DNA of 64,000 nt from Ignavibacteria bacterium (lineage in GTDB: Bacteria > Bacteroidota > Ignavibacteria > Tepidaquicellales > Tepidaquicellaceae). A model generated the notes under the pieces. The model did no database searches, had not been told where the DNA came from, and saw nothing but the letters and a program-made list of their open reading frames with translations. This document shows positions 38,412 through 47,900 of the stretch, piece by piece. Where the stretch lies: NCBI GenBank assembly GCA_016709315.1, contig JADJMZ010000001.1, positions 248,001-312,000 on the forward strand. Reading direction: 5' to 3'. The stretch's first letter is position 1. Each line of letters starts with the position of its first letter. A program made the translations under genes and the position numbers.

Positions 38412-39401
38412 TCAGACTAATCTTTTTCTTTTATTCAGATAACTCAGAAGAGCAGTATCAAAACGTGTTGATGTGGAAAGCGAGATGAAATCAATATTAT
38501 TTTTTCTGCATTCTGATCTGTAATTTTCTATAAACTCTTTTATAGTTTCCCTGTATGCCTTCTGCATTGCAAAGGGCTGAGAATAAATTTCCTCGTTTGT
38601 TTCCATGTCTTTCAAAGTAACGGGATTTCCTTCCAAAAAACTTATCTCGACAGGATCAAGTATCTGAAATACAATTACTTCGTTTTTATTATATCTGAAA
38701 TGCTTCATTGCGCTTATTACTTCGCTCTGATTATCAAAAAAATCACTGATAATGATAACAAGCCCTCTTCTCTTAACTTTATCCGCTATTTCATTCAGGC
38801 ATTTCGCCGTACCAGTCTCATAAAGTGATTTTACATTGCTAAGCTCTTTCAGTATCAGCTGAAGATTAGCTTTTGTAGAATGTGGAGGTATGTATGACCT
38901 TATTTTTGTATCATAAGTAGTCAAAGAGATAGCATCTCTTTGCAAAAGCATAAGATAGGAAAATGAAGCAGCGAGGTATGAAGCATATTCTAATTTTGTC
39001 AGAGAATTAAAAGAACTAACGGTCTCTTCTTCATTTTTCGAAAACATTTTCCTGAACAAATTTTTCTTTTTCGAATCTGTTCCTGTCAGATTCTGAGATT
39101 TAAAATCCATTGAACGGCTGATATCCAGAAGAATGTATGATTTAAGATTTGTTTCTTCTTCAAACCGTTTAACAAAAAAGCGATCAGTCTTTCCCAGAAT
39201 TTTCCAGTCAAGATACTTCAGATCATCACCGGGCATATATTGCCTGTGTTCCGCAAATTCAACGCTAAAGCCGTGATAAGGCGACTTATGCATACCTGCA
39301 ATAAACCCTTCCACTACAAGCCGGGCTTTCAGTTCCATATTTGAAAGCCTCGCTACAACGGAAGGGTCTAAGTATTTTTTAAAATCAGAAGTCTGATTCA
39401 A
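38412..39401 (-). CDS. DUF58 domain protein (VWA-like)
   Basis: 329 residues. GDDLKYLDWKILGKTDRFFV followed by LLDISRSMDF, the DUF58 signature that merges into a von Willebrand A fold (MIDAS-like DxSxS). Usually encoded near MoxR ATPases and BatA/BatD proteins in stress-linked clusters; those are not visible here. It directly abuts the convergent GWxTD gene. Confidence 0.88.
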   Translation of the reverse strand: MNQTSDFKKYLDPSVVARLSNMELKARLVVEGFIAGMHKSPYHGFSVEFAEHRQYMPGDDLKYLDWKILGKTDRFFVKRFEEETNLKSYILLDISRSMDFKSQNLTGTDSKKKNLFRKMFSKNEEETVSSFNSLTKLEYASYLAASFSYLMLLQRDAISLTTYDTKIRSYIPPHSTKANLQLILKELSNVKSLYETGTAKCLNEIADKVKRRGLVIIISDFFDNQSEVISAMKHFRYNKNEVIVFQILDPVEISFLEGNPVTLKDMETNEEIYSQPFAMQKAYRETIKEFIENYRSECRKNNIDFISLSTSTRFDTALLSYLNKRKRLV

Positions 39402-39404
39402 TTA

Positions 39405-40106
39405 TTATTCTTTGTTTTTACTGTCAGTAGCCGGATCTTCTCCTGCTTTTTTTCTTTCTTCTTTATTTGCAGGCATTCTGGGATCTTCTTTTTTCTGTGT
39501 CCCGCTTTCTTTTAAATCTTTAGTCGGAGGAGGTACATTTTTCTCTTCAATTCCTTCCACCTTCATACTGTCTTTGTTTTGTTGATTTCCCATTTTTTCA
39601 ATATTCTGCTGAATCATTTCCTCAATTGATTTGCCGGATTTCAAAACTTCCAGCATTGTTTTTGCTGATTCGCTCATTTTGTCATTAGGGTCGGAATCTG
39701 TCGGATATTTATTGAGAAATTCCTGATACGCTTTGATAGCATTTTCTTTATCCTTCAGCGTTTCATCATAAATAAATGCAACCATAAACAATCCCTGCTT
39801 CGCTTCCTTTGTTGAAGGAAATTTTTCAGCTAACTCTTTGTATGTCTTAATTCCCTCCTGAGGATTTTTCAATGCGTCAATCTGAATACCCGCTATCTGA
39901 TTATAAGCAAAGATGGCTTTATCTGATTTTGGATAATCCTTAATGAAGTCCCTGTAATTTTTAATGGATTCATCATATTTCTTTTCGTCTAACATTGTCT
40001 TGGCTTCGGTCAGGTATACATCTTCAGCTTTCTTTTGATTTGAGCAACCTGCAAAAATCAGCGTTAGAAACAATAGGGTAAAGTTTTTTAAATTAAAATT
40101 TCTCAT
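39405..40106 (-). CDS. TPR lipoprotein
   Basis: 233 residues. Lipobox FAGC (Cys about 21). Three TPR-like repeats (KYDESIKNYRDFIKDYPKSD, GIKTYKELAEKFPSTKE, AIKAYQEFLNKYPTDSD), then a charged, low-complexity tail rich in K, E, P and N. It resembles the BamD/YbgF-like periplasmic scaffolds. It lies 3 bases upstream of the DUF58 gene in the same transcript. Function unknown. Confidence 0.75.
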   Translation of the reverse strand: MRNFNLKNFTLLFLTLIFAGCSNQKKAEDVYLTEAKTMLDEKKYDESIKNYRDFIKDYPKSDKAIFAYNQIAGIQIDALKNPQEGIKTYKELAEKFPSTKEAKQGLFMVAFIYDETLKDKENAIKAYQEFLNKYPTDSDPNDKMSESAKTMLEVLKSGKSIEEMIQQNIEKMGNQQNKDSMKVEGIEEKNVPPPTKDLKESGTQKKEDPRMPANKEERKKAGEDPATDSKNKE

Positions 40107-40180
40107 ATTATGTTGAATGTGTTTAAATTAATAATTTCTTATGAAGTTTATTAATGTAAATAAATCAAAATTAAATATTA

Positions 40181-41581
40181 ATGATAAAACTTAACCTGAA
40201 CGAAAATTTCATCTGCCGAATCTGGGAAGACAGCTCCTGCTATTCAAATCTTCAAACCACTTCCGGTAAAAATGTTGAGATTATTGATACCGGTATCAGA
40301 AATCCGGATTCCGGTCCAGATTATTATAATGCAAAGATAAAAATTGACGGCGTTTCTTATTCCGGCTGTATCGAAATTCACAAATCAGAAAAAGACTGGA
40401 AAACTCATAAGCATAAAGGTGACAATAAGTATAACAGCGTTATTCTTCAGGTAGTCTTTTATAAAGACACTTTCAATAATGATTCTTTAAATCCGGTTGT
40501 AAAAAAATCAAGAGAGATTCCTACTGTTATATTGTCTGATTATCTTACCAGATCAGTCCGTGAAATCTGGAAGGAAATAATTAATAATCCTTCCGAAAAA
40601 TTCAGGATTCCCTGCTATCCGGAAAATCTTAATACTTCTGATGAAATTAAAAAAGAATGGCTTAGTAAACTCGCTGATGACCGTCTTGAATTAAAAACAG
40701 CAAAAATTAAATTACGTCTTGAAGAAATATCAGGAGATCAGAATAAAAAAATATTCTGGGAGCAGGTTATGTTCGAGTTTATATGCGAAGCGCTCGGATA
40801 TTCAAAAAACAGAAAGCAGTTTCTCTGCCTTTCACAGAAAACAGATCTGACAAAGATCAGAAAAATGAAATTAAGCAGACTTCAGACTGATTCTCTTCTG
40901 TTTGGTCTTTCGGGATTTTTAAAGGATCTGAGATTTAAAGATGACTATATTGATTCGCTTAAGTACGAATGGGAATCTCTGAAATCTGTGATCAGGAAAG
41001 ATACTATCGAAAAATCGGAATGGAATTTTTTCCGCCTGCGTCCTTCTAATTTTCCGACAATCAGAATTGCTTATGCTTCCGCTCTGCTGTTTGAAATTAT
41101 AAATAATGATTTCTTTAAAAAAATTATTCTGGCTTTCGAAGAAGGACAAAATATTTCCAAAGAACTTAATGCGCTGTTTAAAATTCCGGGAGTTTCTGAT
41201 TACTGGAAAAAAAATTATATATTCGGTAAGAAAAGCAGTTCAGCAATTGCATCAATCGGAAATGAAAGGATCAGGGATATTACTGTAAATGTTATCTTAC
41301 CTCTGATAAATTTGTATTCGGCTTATTTTGACAAAACTAATCTTAACTCCAGAGTTAATTTCTATTACAGAAATCAAAAGCAAAAGAACGGAAGAAATGA
41401 AATTACAAGAGTTATGGAGAAACAACTGAATATGAAATCCGGCTCTATTGCAGCAGAGCAGGCGCTGATTCATTTGCATAATTTTTATTGTGTCAGGGAA
41501 GAATGCAATAAGTGCGGGATAGGTAAGTCAGTTTTTGGAGGAACAGCCGTGCATGAACCTTTCAGGATAATTTTGTATTGA
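40181..41581 (+). CDS. DUF2851 family protein
   Basis: 466 residues. N-terminal NPDSGPDYYNAKIKIDGVSY and IEIHKSEKDWKTHKH match DUF2851, an uncharacterised cytoplasmic family of Bacteroidota/Chlorobiota with a nuclease-like look. A cysteine group (CVREECNKCGIG, spacing C-x4-C-x2-C) ends the protein and could bind a metal. It is convergent with nosY. Confidence 0.85.
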   Translation: MIKLNLNENFICRIWEDSSCYSNLQTTSGKNVEIIDTGIRNPDSGPDYYNAKIKIDGVSYSGCIEIHKSEKDWKTHKHKGDNKYNSVILQVVFYKDTFNNDSLNPVVKKSREIPTVILSDYLTRSVREIWKEIINNPSEKFRIPCYPENLNTSDEIKKEWLSKLADDRLELKTAKIKLRLEEISGDQNKKIFWEQVMFEFICEALGYSKNRKQFLCLSQKTDLTKIRKMKLSRLQTDSLLFGLSGFLKDLRFKDDYIDSLKYEWESLKSVIRKDTIEKSEWNFFRLRPSNFPTIRIAYASALLFEIINNDFFKKIILAFEEGQNISKELNALFKIPGVSDYWKKNYIFGKKSSSAIASIGNERIRDITVNVILPLINLYSAYFDKTNLNSRVNFYYRNQKQKNGRNEITRVMEKQLNMKSGSIAAEQALIHLHNFYCVREECNKCGIGKSVFGGTAVHEPFRIILY

Positions 41582-41590
41582 ATCGGTAAA

Positions 41591-42361
41591 TTAAAAATTC
41601 TTTCTGTTGAAGATCCTCAAAGAAATAAATGCAGGTATTACTATCCACAACAGAAGTAACATCAGCGAAATAAATTTGCCGGTTATGCTTCCGAAAAACT
41701 TCTGAAATGTAGCACCGGTGAATCCCATCAAAGCGGAAATATCTATCTGAAGTAAAATAAGAATTCTTGAAAGGTCTACAGGATTCAGTGAAGTAAGCGC
41801 AACAATATATTTATCGAGTGGATAATCCCGGAACATATAAAATATCATCATTACAAAGCCGTCGAAAATGACAGACAGATAAAGCCAGAGTATTATTGAC
41901 AAACCCACACCTCTGACTTTGTCGTTATTAATAGTGGAAGAAAGAAATGCCAGCGAAACAAAAATAAATGTCAGCATAGTACCCGTTACAAGAAGATAGA
42001 CTCCGGTTATGTTTATTCCTGCTGAAATGACCGGTACTCCGGCACCGATTATAAAAGCAGCTGATAATGATCCGGAAATTCCAAGATACTCTGACCAGAA
42101 AATGCTTTTTCTCGCCACCGGCTGTGTCAGAAGAAATTCAATAAATTCCCGTGAATTGTAAAAATGAATTGTCCCGAAAATAATACAGACAAGAGGAACT
42201 ACGAACAGAATAATATTCAGTATGCTGACTGCAGCTTTTGATGAATCATGACCTATGTAAATCACCGACATGCTCATAAGAAATAAAAACAGAGTGTAAG
42301 AAATTATAAATTTACTTCTGAGCAGATCGAGTAAAATGTATTTTAATATCTTTGTGTTCAT
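41591..42361 (-). CDS. nosY: Nos ABC transporter permease NosY
   Basis: 256 residues, six membrane helices, ABC-2 type permease. With NosF and NosD it supports building of the copper-sulfide CuZ centre of NosZ, probably by moving a sulfur species. The start overlaps the nosF stop by 4 bases. Last gene of the nos operon. Confidence 0.9.
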   Translation of the reverse strand: MNTKILKYILLDLLRSKFIISYTLFLFLMSMSVIYIGHDSSKAAVSILNIILFVVPLVCIIFGTIHFYNSREFIEFLLTQPVARKSIFWSEYLGISGSLSAAFIIGAGVPVISAGINITGVYLLVTGTMLTFIFVSLAFLSSTINNDKVRGVGLSIILWLYLSVIFDGFVMMIFYMFRDYPLDKYIVALTSLNPVDLSRILILLQIDISALMGFTGATFQKFFGSITGKFISLMLLLLWIVIPAFISLRIFNRKNF

Positions 42362-43086
42362 GATTTTTTATTGTGAAGTACAGGTGCCAGAATTTCAGTA
42401 AGTGTTTTTCCTAATTTTAACTCCTGAGAACCGTTTTTTAATTCTTTTAAAGTTTTATTTATAATTATCTTTCCGTCAAGAATATATATAAGTCTGTCAG
42501 CCAGTGTTTCAACCTCTGAAGCAATATGTGATGAGATTATAATTATCTTGTCCTTTTGTTTTTCCTTTAAAATTTTATTTCTCATTATTTCGGATGATAA
42601 CGGATCCAGACTGGCTGTAGGTTCATCTAAAATCATAATTTCAGGATGATACAAGAATGCCAGAGCTCCCGTAACACGCTGCTTGTAACCCCCTGACAAC
42701 TGTCCGAAGTTTTTACCCGTGATTTCGTTTAATTTAAAATTATCAATAAGCTCGTCATCTGTAATTTCTTTGTGCCCTCTCAGATCTTTTACAATTGCGA
42801 ACAGTTCCCTCACCTTCATATTCTCAGGATAATTAGCTATCTGCGGCATATATCCGATCAGATTCCGGTAATGAAAATCATTTTTTACATCGGCATTGTT
42901 TACTAAAATTTTTCCTGAATCAGGAATTACAAGTCCGAGAATGGATTTTAAAAGAGTTGTTTTACCGGAACCGTTTGGTCCCATCAAAGCGGTAACTTCT
43001 CCGCTCTTTAACTGAAGATCAATGTTTTTAAGAACCTGATTTTTTCCGAATGATTTGCACAGATCTCTTAATTCAATTGTATTCAT
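42358..43086 (-). CDS. nosF: Nos ABC transporter ATPase NosF
   Basis: 242 residues. Walker A GPNGSGKTT (36-44), signature LSGGYKQRV, Walker B IMILDEPTASLD. Standard ABC ATPase partner of NosY. Its start lies 14 bases inside the end of nosD, so translation is coupled. Confidence 0.92.
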   Translation of the reverse strand: MNTIELRDLCKSFGKNQVLKNIDLQLKSGEVTALMGPNGSGKTTLLKSILGLVIPDSGKILVNNADVKNDFHYRNLIGYMPQIANYPENMKVRELFAIVKDLRGHKEITDDELIDNFKLNEITGKNFGQLSGGYKQRVTGALAFLYHPEIMILDEPTASLDPLSSEIMRNKILKEKQKDKIIIISSHIASEVETLADRLIYILDGKIIINKTLKELKNGSQELKLGKTLTEILAPVLHNKKS

Positions 43087-44326
43087 TCAATATCATTTTA
43101 GGTTTTTCATCAACGAGTGATTCAGGAATGAAAACAGGAATTGCTTTCTCTGTAAAATCTATTATATCAGTGATAAAGCTTCTCATCATTATAATGCTTT
43201 CCGGTACTTTCTCTACCAGCATTGAATAAAGACTTACAGGTCTGTAAGGGACATCACCGGTATAATCCTTATTCATATCATAACCTTTGTATTTATCCCA
43301 GTAATTTTCGCTGTAATAATTTTCATTGCGGGAACTGTTTGTAGAAATGTCAAATGTATTTCCGATAAAATTGTTTCTTATCAGTGTATCTGAAGAGCAA
43401 TTACCAAAAACCTTGACTGCATAACCGTTATCTCTGAATTCATTCTCTTCAATATTCATTTTATCAGAACCTTCCATAAATATTCCAATCGTGTTTTTTA
43501 TAAACTTATTTCTTCTGATAACGCTTCTTGAAATATCTTTAAGCAATATTCCGTAAGAAGCCGGTCCCCAGTTGCCTGTAAATATATTTTCTTCCATAAT
43601 AATATTCTTTGTGTACATTACGGCAACTCCCGCTCCGTTTTCACTGAACAGATTTTTCATGTATGAGTTGCTGTCTGAGAACATAAAGTGAAGTCCGTAA
43701 CGAAGATTGTTATGAGAATAATTATTTAATATCCGTGTGTTTGTTACAAATTCAAAATAGATTCCGTCACGGTGTCCTGAAGTTTCGTTGCTTTCTATTC
43801 TGATGTTATTACATTTCCAGAGATGTATGCCGTTTCCGGAAGAAGATTCGGTCTGAGCAAAGCCGGTAATTTTGTTTCCCTTAACAAGGCAGTTATCTGA
43901 GTTTGCAAGATATAAAGCAAAGAAAGTGTTGTAAAGAATATTGTTTTCGACTGTACATCCGGAAGAGTTCTCGATTTTTATTGCTGACAAATCCTGAACA
44001 TAACTTACTTTTATATTTCTGATCTCAAGTCCTCTGATAATCACACTGTCTTTTCTGACAATAAACCCCTGATTAATAAATTCAAGATCAATTACAGGAT
44101 TATCCTCTCCGAGGATCTGGACTCTTTTATCTACAATAATATTATTTTCCCTGTAATAACCTTTTTTGATTATTATCCGGTCGCCGTCAGAACTGTTCTC
44201 TAAAGCTGATTTAACAGTCTTGTATCCACGGACAGAGCAAACGGAAATATCTTTACCTGAACATAAATTGTTTATCAGAAAAGTAAAAATAAATATGTGA
44301 ATAAAAATTTTAGAATACCTGACCAT
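43073..44326 (-). CDS. nosD: Periplasmic copper-centre maturation protein NosD
   Basis: 417 residues. Signal peptide (FIHIFIFTFLINNLCSG), then a right-handed beta-helix of CASH/PbH1 repeats with the usual N- and G-rich turns (GNKITGF, SGNGIHLWKCNNIRIESN, HRDGIYFEFVTNTRILNN, NEFRDNGYAVKVFGN). Works with NosFY on NosZ assembly in the periplasm. Confidence 0.93.
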   Translation of the reverse strand: MVRYSKIFIHIFIFTFLINNLCSGKDISVCSVRGYKTVKSALENSSDGDRIIIKKGYYRENNIIVDKRVQILGEDNPVIDLEFINQGFIVRKDSVIIRGLEIRNIKVSYVQDLSAIKIENSSGCTVENNILYNTFFALYLANSDNCLVKGNKITGFAQTESSSGNGIHLWKCNNIRIESNETSGHRDGIYFEFVTNTRILNNYSHNNLRYGLHFMFSDSNSYMKNLFSENGAGVAVMYTKNIIMEENIFTGNWGPASYGILLKDISRSVIRRNKFIKNTIGIFMEGSDKMNIEENEFRDNGYAVKVFGNCSSDTLIRNNFIGNTFDISTNSSRNENYYSENYWDKYKGYDMNKDYTGDVPYRPVSLYSMLVEKVPESIIMMRSFITDIIDFTEKAIPVFIPESLVDEKPKMILNEYN

Positions 44327-44358
44327 AACTGTAAGATGTTTGCCTTTGTGTTTATTAC

Positions 44359-44794
44359 TTATTTACTGTCTTTTAATTTATTCTTAATTCCTTCCCAACT
44401 GAATATTTCTCCTCCGTTATTTTTGAAATATCCTTCTGCAGTTTCCTTTCCGGAATATGCTGAAATATTTTCACCCATAGGACTCTTGATTTTTTGGACT
44501 GACTAAGTATGTCATTTCTTTTGCATCAAATAATTTTGCAGGTTCGGAATAGTCCACACAATAGTATTTTTCAACATCACTTTCATTAATTTTGTTTTCA
44601 ATCAGATAATTAATCATACATTCAAAAGCATCGAACTTTATCGCTTTGCCTTTTTTTGTAATGATCTCTGCGCCGAATTTTTTATCCATTATTGTCATCC
44701 TGCAGTGATCACACTGATCTGTGCCGTAATTTATAGGTTCGGATTCTTTTGAACAGGATAACAGGAAAATCAGGATTATAAATATTAAATTCAT
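44359..44794 (-). CDS. nosL: Copper chaperone NosL, frameshifted
   Basis: Lipoprotein start at the ATG 44794 (MNLIFIILIFLLSC), one base after the previous stop; a longer frame from 44836 is less likely. The copper-binding CDHCRMTI motif (C28, C31, M33) and KFDAFECMINYL are present. The frame stops at 44471 after YLVSPKNQESYG. In the next frame the expected ending continues: KSPMGENISAYSGKETAEGY and on to a stop at 44359. Removing one A from the A6 run (plus-strand T6, 44490-44495) joins both parts as VSPKIKSPMGEN. Supplies Cu(I) to NosZ. Real loss or a one-base error. Confidence 0.85.
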
Positions 44795-44795
44795 T

Positions 44796-45377
44796 CTAAA
44801 GCCCCGTATTTTTGATTTTGCTTTTTTTGTATTCATATATTAAAATTATAATTGCCGCAATACCAGAAGCAAATAATATAAAAGCTCCAATATCCGGCAT
44901 TGAAGATGCATTAAAATTAAGTAACTGCTTTGAGCCGATCAGCGGCGGCTGATAATTCATTCCCGGCACTTTGATAGCAGCAGTAGGATCAAGATTGTGA
45001 CCGTAATCATATTCCCAGCTCCAGAAATCATAAGCTCCGATCGCTCCTATTATGATCATTATAATGATCCAGCTTAACAGTAATGATTTTTTATTTATGA
45101 TCACAACTAATAATCCGTACATAATTATAAAACCAAGTATGTACGGCATAAATTTTAATTCCTGAATTGAATCCGGTTGAATTGTTTTCATGCCTATGTA
45201 ATGATTCAATCCGTTTATTATCTGAAGATCACCTGTCATCTTGTTTATCCAGATCTGCATACCAAGTCCTTCCGGATACTGAGGAGCGTCAAGAGATATA
45301 TTCCAGACAGGAACAAAATATATTGCAATCATTACTAATGCCGATACAAGTATTAATATTCTCGAAGTTTTATTCAT
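44796..45377 (-). CDS. Membrane protein of the nos operon, unassigned
   Basis: 193 residues, four to five membrane helices. A periplasmic part between helices (APQYPEGLGMQIWINKMTG, LNHYIGMKTIQ) is rich in Met, His and Tyr, and a second loop has WEYDYGHNLDP. It lies between nosZ and nosL, where comparable clade II clusters of Bacteroidota carry a protein like this. The Met/His content suggests copper handling, but this is inference. Confidence 0.75.
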   Translation of the reverse strand: MNKTSRILILVSALVMIAIYFVPVWNISLDAPQYPEGLGMQIWINKMTGDLQIINGLNHYIGMKTIQPDSIQELKFMPYILGFIIMYGLLVVIINKKSLLLSWIIIMIIIGAIGAYDFWSWEYDYGHNLDPTAAIKVPGMNYQPPLIGSKQLLNFNASSMPDIGAFILFASGIAAIIILIYEYKKSKIKNTGL

Positions 45378-45391
45378 AATTTAAATACTAT

Positions 45392-45419
45392 ATGAGGGTG
45401 CAAATTAATGCACCCTCAT
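45392..45419 (-). promoter_or_regulatory. Strong hairpin between nosZ and the downstream nos genes
   Basis: Eleven-pair stem atgagggtgca / tgcaccctcat with a six-base loop, 10 bases after the nosZ stop. In the direction of transcription no T-run follows, so it is not a normal terminator. It may protect the nosZ mRNA end or cause partial termination. Confidence 0.55.
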
Positions 45420-45429
45420 TAAAAAAAAT

Positions 45430-47402
45430 TTATTTATTACCCGTTGAAAATGTAAGCGGAGTATTTGAATCTTTGGGAGAAACTCTTACATAACCCTGCA
45501 TTTCCTGATGAAGCGCAGAACAGAAGTCGGTGCAGTACATAGGATAAATTCCCGCTCTTTCAGGTACCCATTTAAGTGAACATGTCTCTCCCGGCATTAC
45601 AAGCATTTCTGAATTCTGATTTCCCATGACAGCAAATCCGTGAGGAATGTCCCAGTCCTGCTCAAGATTTGTCATGTGAAAATATACTTCGTCGCCAACT
45701 TTAACTCCTTCAATGTTATCAGGTGTAAAGTGCGATCTCATTGCTGCTATATAAACATGAACTACGTTTCCTTCTCTTACCACTTTTGCATCGTTCGGAC
45801 TTTTTGTTGCATAAGGATTTTTGTTATCTTCTATTTTATAAATTTTGATCTGATTCTTTGTCACGAGATCAGCAGGAATTCCCTGTGCATAGTGAGGTTC
45901 TCCTATTGTCGGAAAATCAGAAAGAAGTTTCATCTTTTCTCCCGAGATATCAATCAGCTGAGCTGACTGTGTAAGTTCAGGTCCTGTCGGAAGATATCTG
46001 TCTTTTGTCATTTTATTCATTGACACCAGATATTTTCCCCATGGCTTTCTGCTGTCTCCTCCGGGAATTGAAAGGTGTCCTACTGAATAGTATACAGGCA
46101 TCCTGTCGACAACTTCCCTTGTCTCTACTTTCCATTTTACAATTTCAGATGATACGAATGCTGATGTATATGCAAATCCTTTATCATCAAATTCAGTATG
46201 CAAAGGTCCTAATCCCGGGTTCTGAACTTCTCCCGCCAGACATTCATCATATTTTAAAACCGGTATTCCTTCTACGTTTCCGTCTGACTGATTGCTTTCA
46301 ATTGCCTTTTTTATTTTCTCAAATGAAAATACCGGAATGACAGTTGCCAGTTTTCCGCCGCCTACAATATAATTTCCCGTTGGATCTACGTCAGCTCCGT
46401 GAGGAGATTTAGGACATGGAATGTAATAAATGCATCCCGGAACATCTTCAGGTTTTAAAGTTCTTGTTGATGTCAGTATTTCTGATGTGGCCGAATGTGT
46501 TTCATCGCTCCATTTATTATGTGCATATTTTGATTCCATCATTGTTCCTTTATTCTGTGCAACAAATTCCTCTATCTTTTTCCAGTTAACAGCCATTATG
46601 TAATCTTTGTCTTTCTGTGAAGCGTTGACCTCAAGCAATGTATTGGCTTCTTCAGAATTATAGCATGAGAAGAAAAACCATCCGTATGAAGGACCTTTGC
46701 CTGCATGAGAAAGATCATAATCATAAGGAGGAGTTATAAGCTGAAATGCAATGCTCATGTCGCCTTTGTCTTTGTCAACTTTTATAAACGAAATTGTTCC
46801 TCTGAAATTTTCCTTGTAAGTTGAGATTGGCACGTCTTTATTGGGAACAGGTACGCTGAATCTTGTTCCCGCCACTACATATTCCGTTCCGGGTGTAATA
46901 AATGGCGAAGAGTGATTTCCGGCGCTGTTTGGTATTTCAAGTATTTCAACAGTCCTGAAAGTCTTAAGATCTATTCGTGCAAGTCTGGGAGTATTGTTTC
47001 CGTTAATGAATACCCATCTTCCGTCAGGTACTCCGTCCGTTTGAGATAATTCGGAATGGTGAGAATCGTCCCATGGCACAAATCCGTAAGATGTATTTAG
47101 CATAGGTTTTGATTCCTCTGTGTATCCGTACCCGTTTTCCGGATTTACAGAATATACGGGTATTACTTTCAGCAGTCTTCCGGATGGTATTCCGTAAGTA
47201 GCTAACTGTCCGCTGAATCCGCCTGAAACAAAATAGTAGAATTCATCATATTTACCGGGCGCTACATAAACCTTTTCAGCTTCATCGCCGCTCATAGTAG
47301 GACCGGATTTTTCTTTTTTGAACAGGAGTTCATATTAGTAATAAATACTGTTACTGTAATTATAAGTACTAATCCGTAAAGAATGTTTTTTAAATTTTTC
47401 AT
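45430..47402 (-). CDS. nosZ: Nitrous-oxide reductase NosZ (clade II type), frameshifted near its start
   Basis: The open frame of 621 residues starts at 47295 and lacks a signal peptide. An ATG at 47402 opens a Sec/lipoprotein-like leader (GLVLIITVTVFI, then MNSC) in another frame. Adding one A to the A-run at 47314-47319 joins them as SCSKKEKSGPTMSGDEAEK, the usual clade II start. The beta-propeller holds the CuZ histidines (DDSHHSELSQTDG, GPLHTEF, HGADVDPTG, GHLSIPGG, EPHYAQG). The C-terminal cupredoxin has the CuA motif CTDFCSALHQEM. It reduces N2O to N2 in the periplasm, with electrons from the cytochrome c upstream. A Sec rather than Tat leader is a clade II feature. Confidence 0.93.
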
Positions 47403-47470
47403 TTTATTTTTTTATAAATTTATAAAAAATATTAAATTATGCAGAATTTGGTACAATATATTTTTAGTTT

Positions 47471-47890
47471 TTACTTGTCATTGGATCTGAAATATTCCAG
47501 CACTGCTCTGGCTTCATCCTGAGTTACATTCTGAAATGTCATTTGCACCAGATATTGTGCAAATAAATTCTTTGCTACCATATTTTCTTTTGTCATCTGT
47601 TCAGGATTTAAAATCATATTCATTATCCATTCAGGTTTCCTTCTTTTCGTGACATCCTTCAGAGCAGGTCCGACTAATTTTTCATCTATCTTATGGCAGG
47701 CAACGCATTTTACGTCAAAGATTTGTTTTCCTTTTGCAGAAAGATCCGCGTTTACTGATGCTTCAAGTTTAACTTCTTTTATCGGTCCGATCCCCAATTC
47801 AGGATCATCACCGCAGCCGTATATGAACAGGAAAGAAGAAATAATTACCGCAAGAAGAGCTAAAGATATTTTTGTTGAGATGTTTTTCAT
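47471..47890 (-). CDS. c-type cytochrome lipoprotein of the nos operon
   Basis: 139 residues. Lipobox IYGC (Cys26) and one heme site CVACH (62-66). VGPALKDV after it is the classic class I cytochrome pattern, with a Met-containing distal region (LVQMTFQNVT). It is the likely electron donor to NosZ, anchored in the periplasm. It depends on the Ccm system encoded at 24.7-30.2 kb. Confidence 0.9.
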   Translation of the reverse strand: MKNISTKISLALLAVIISSFLFIYGCGDDPELGIGPIKEVKLEASVNADLSAKGKQIFDVKCVACHKIDEKLVGPALKDVTKRRKPEWIMNMILNPEQMTKENMVAKNLFAQYLVQMTFQNVTQDEARAVLEYFRSNDK

Positions 47891-47900
47891 TTGTTAATTT

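Noticed and set aside
44297..44506. Plus-strand 69-residue reading frame
   Set aside because: It is the complement of the true nosL 3' end, which explains why it is open.
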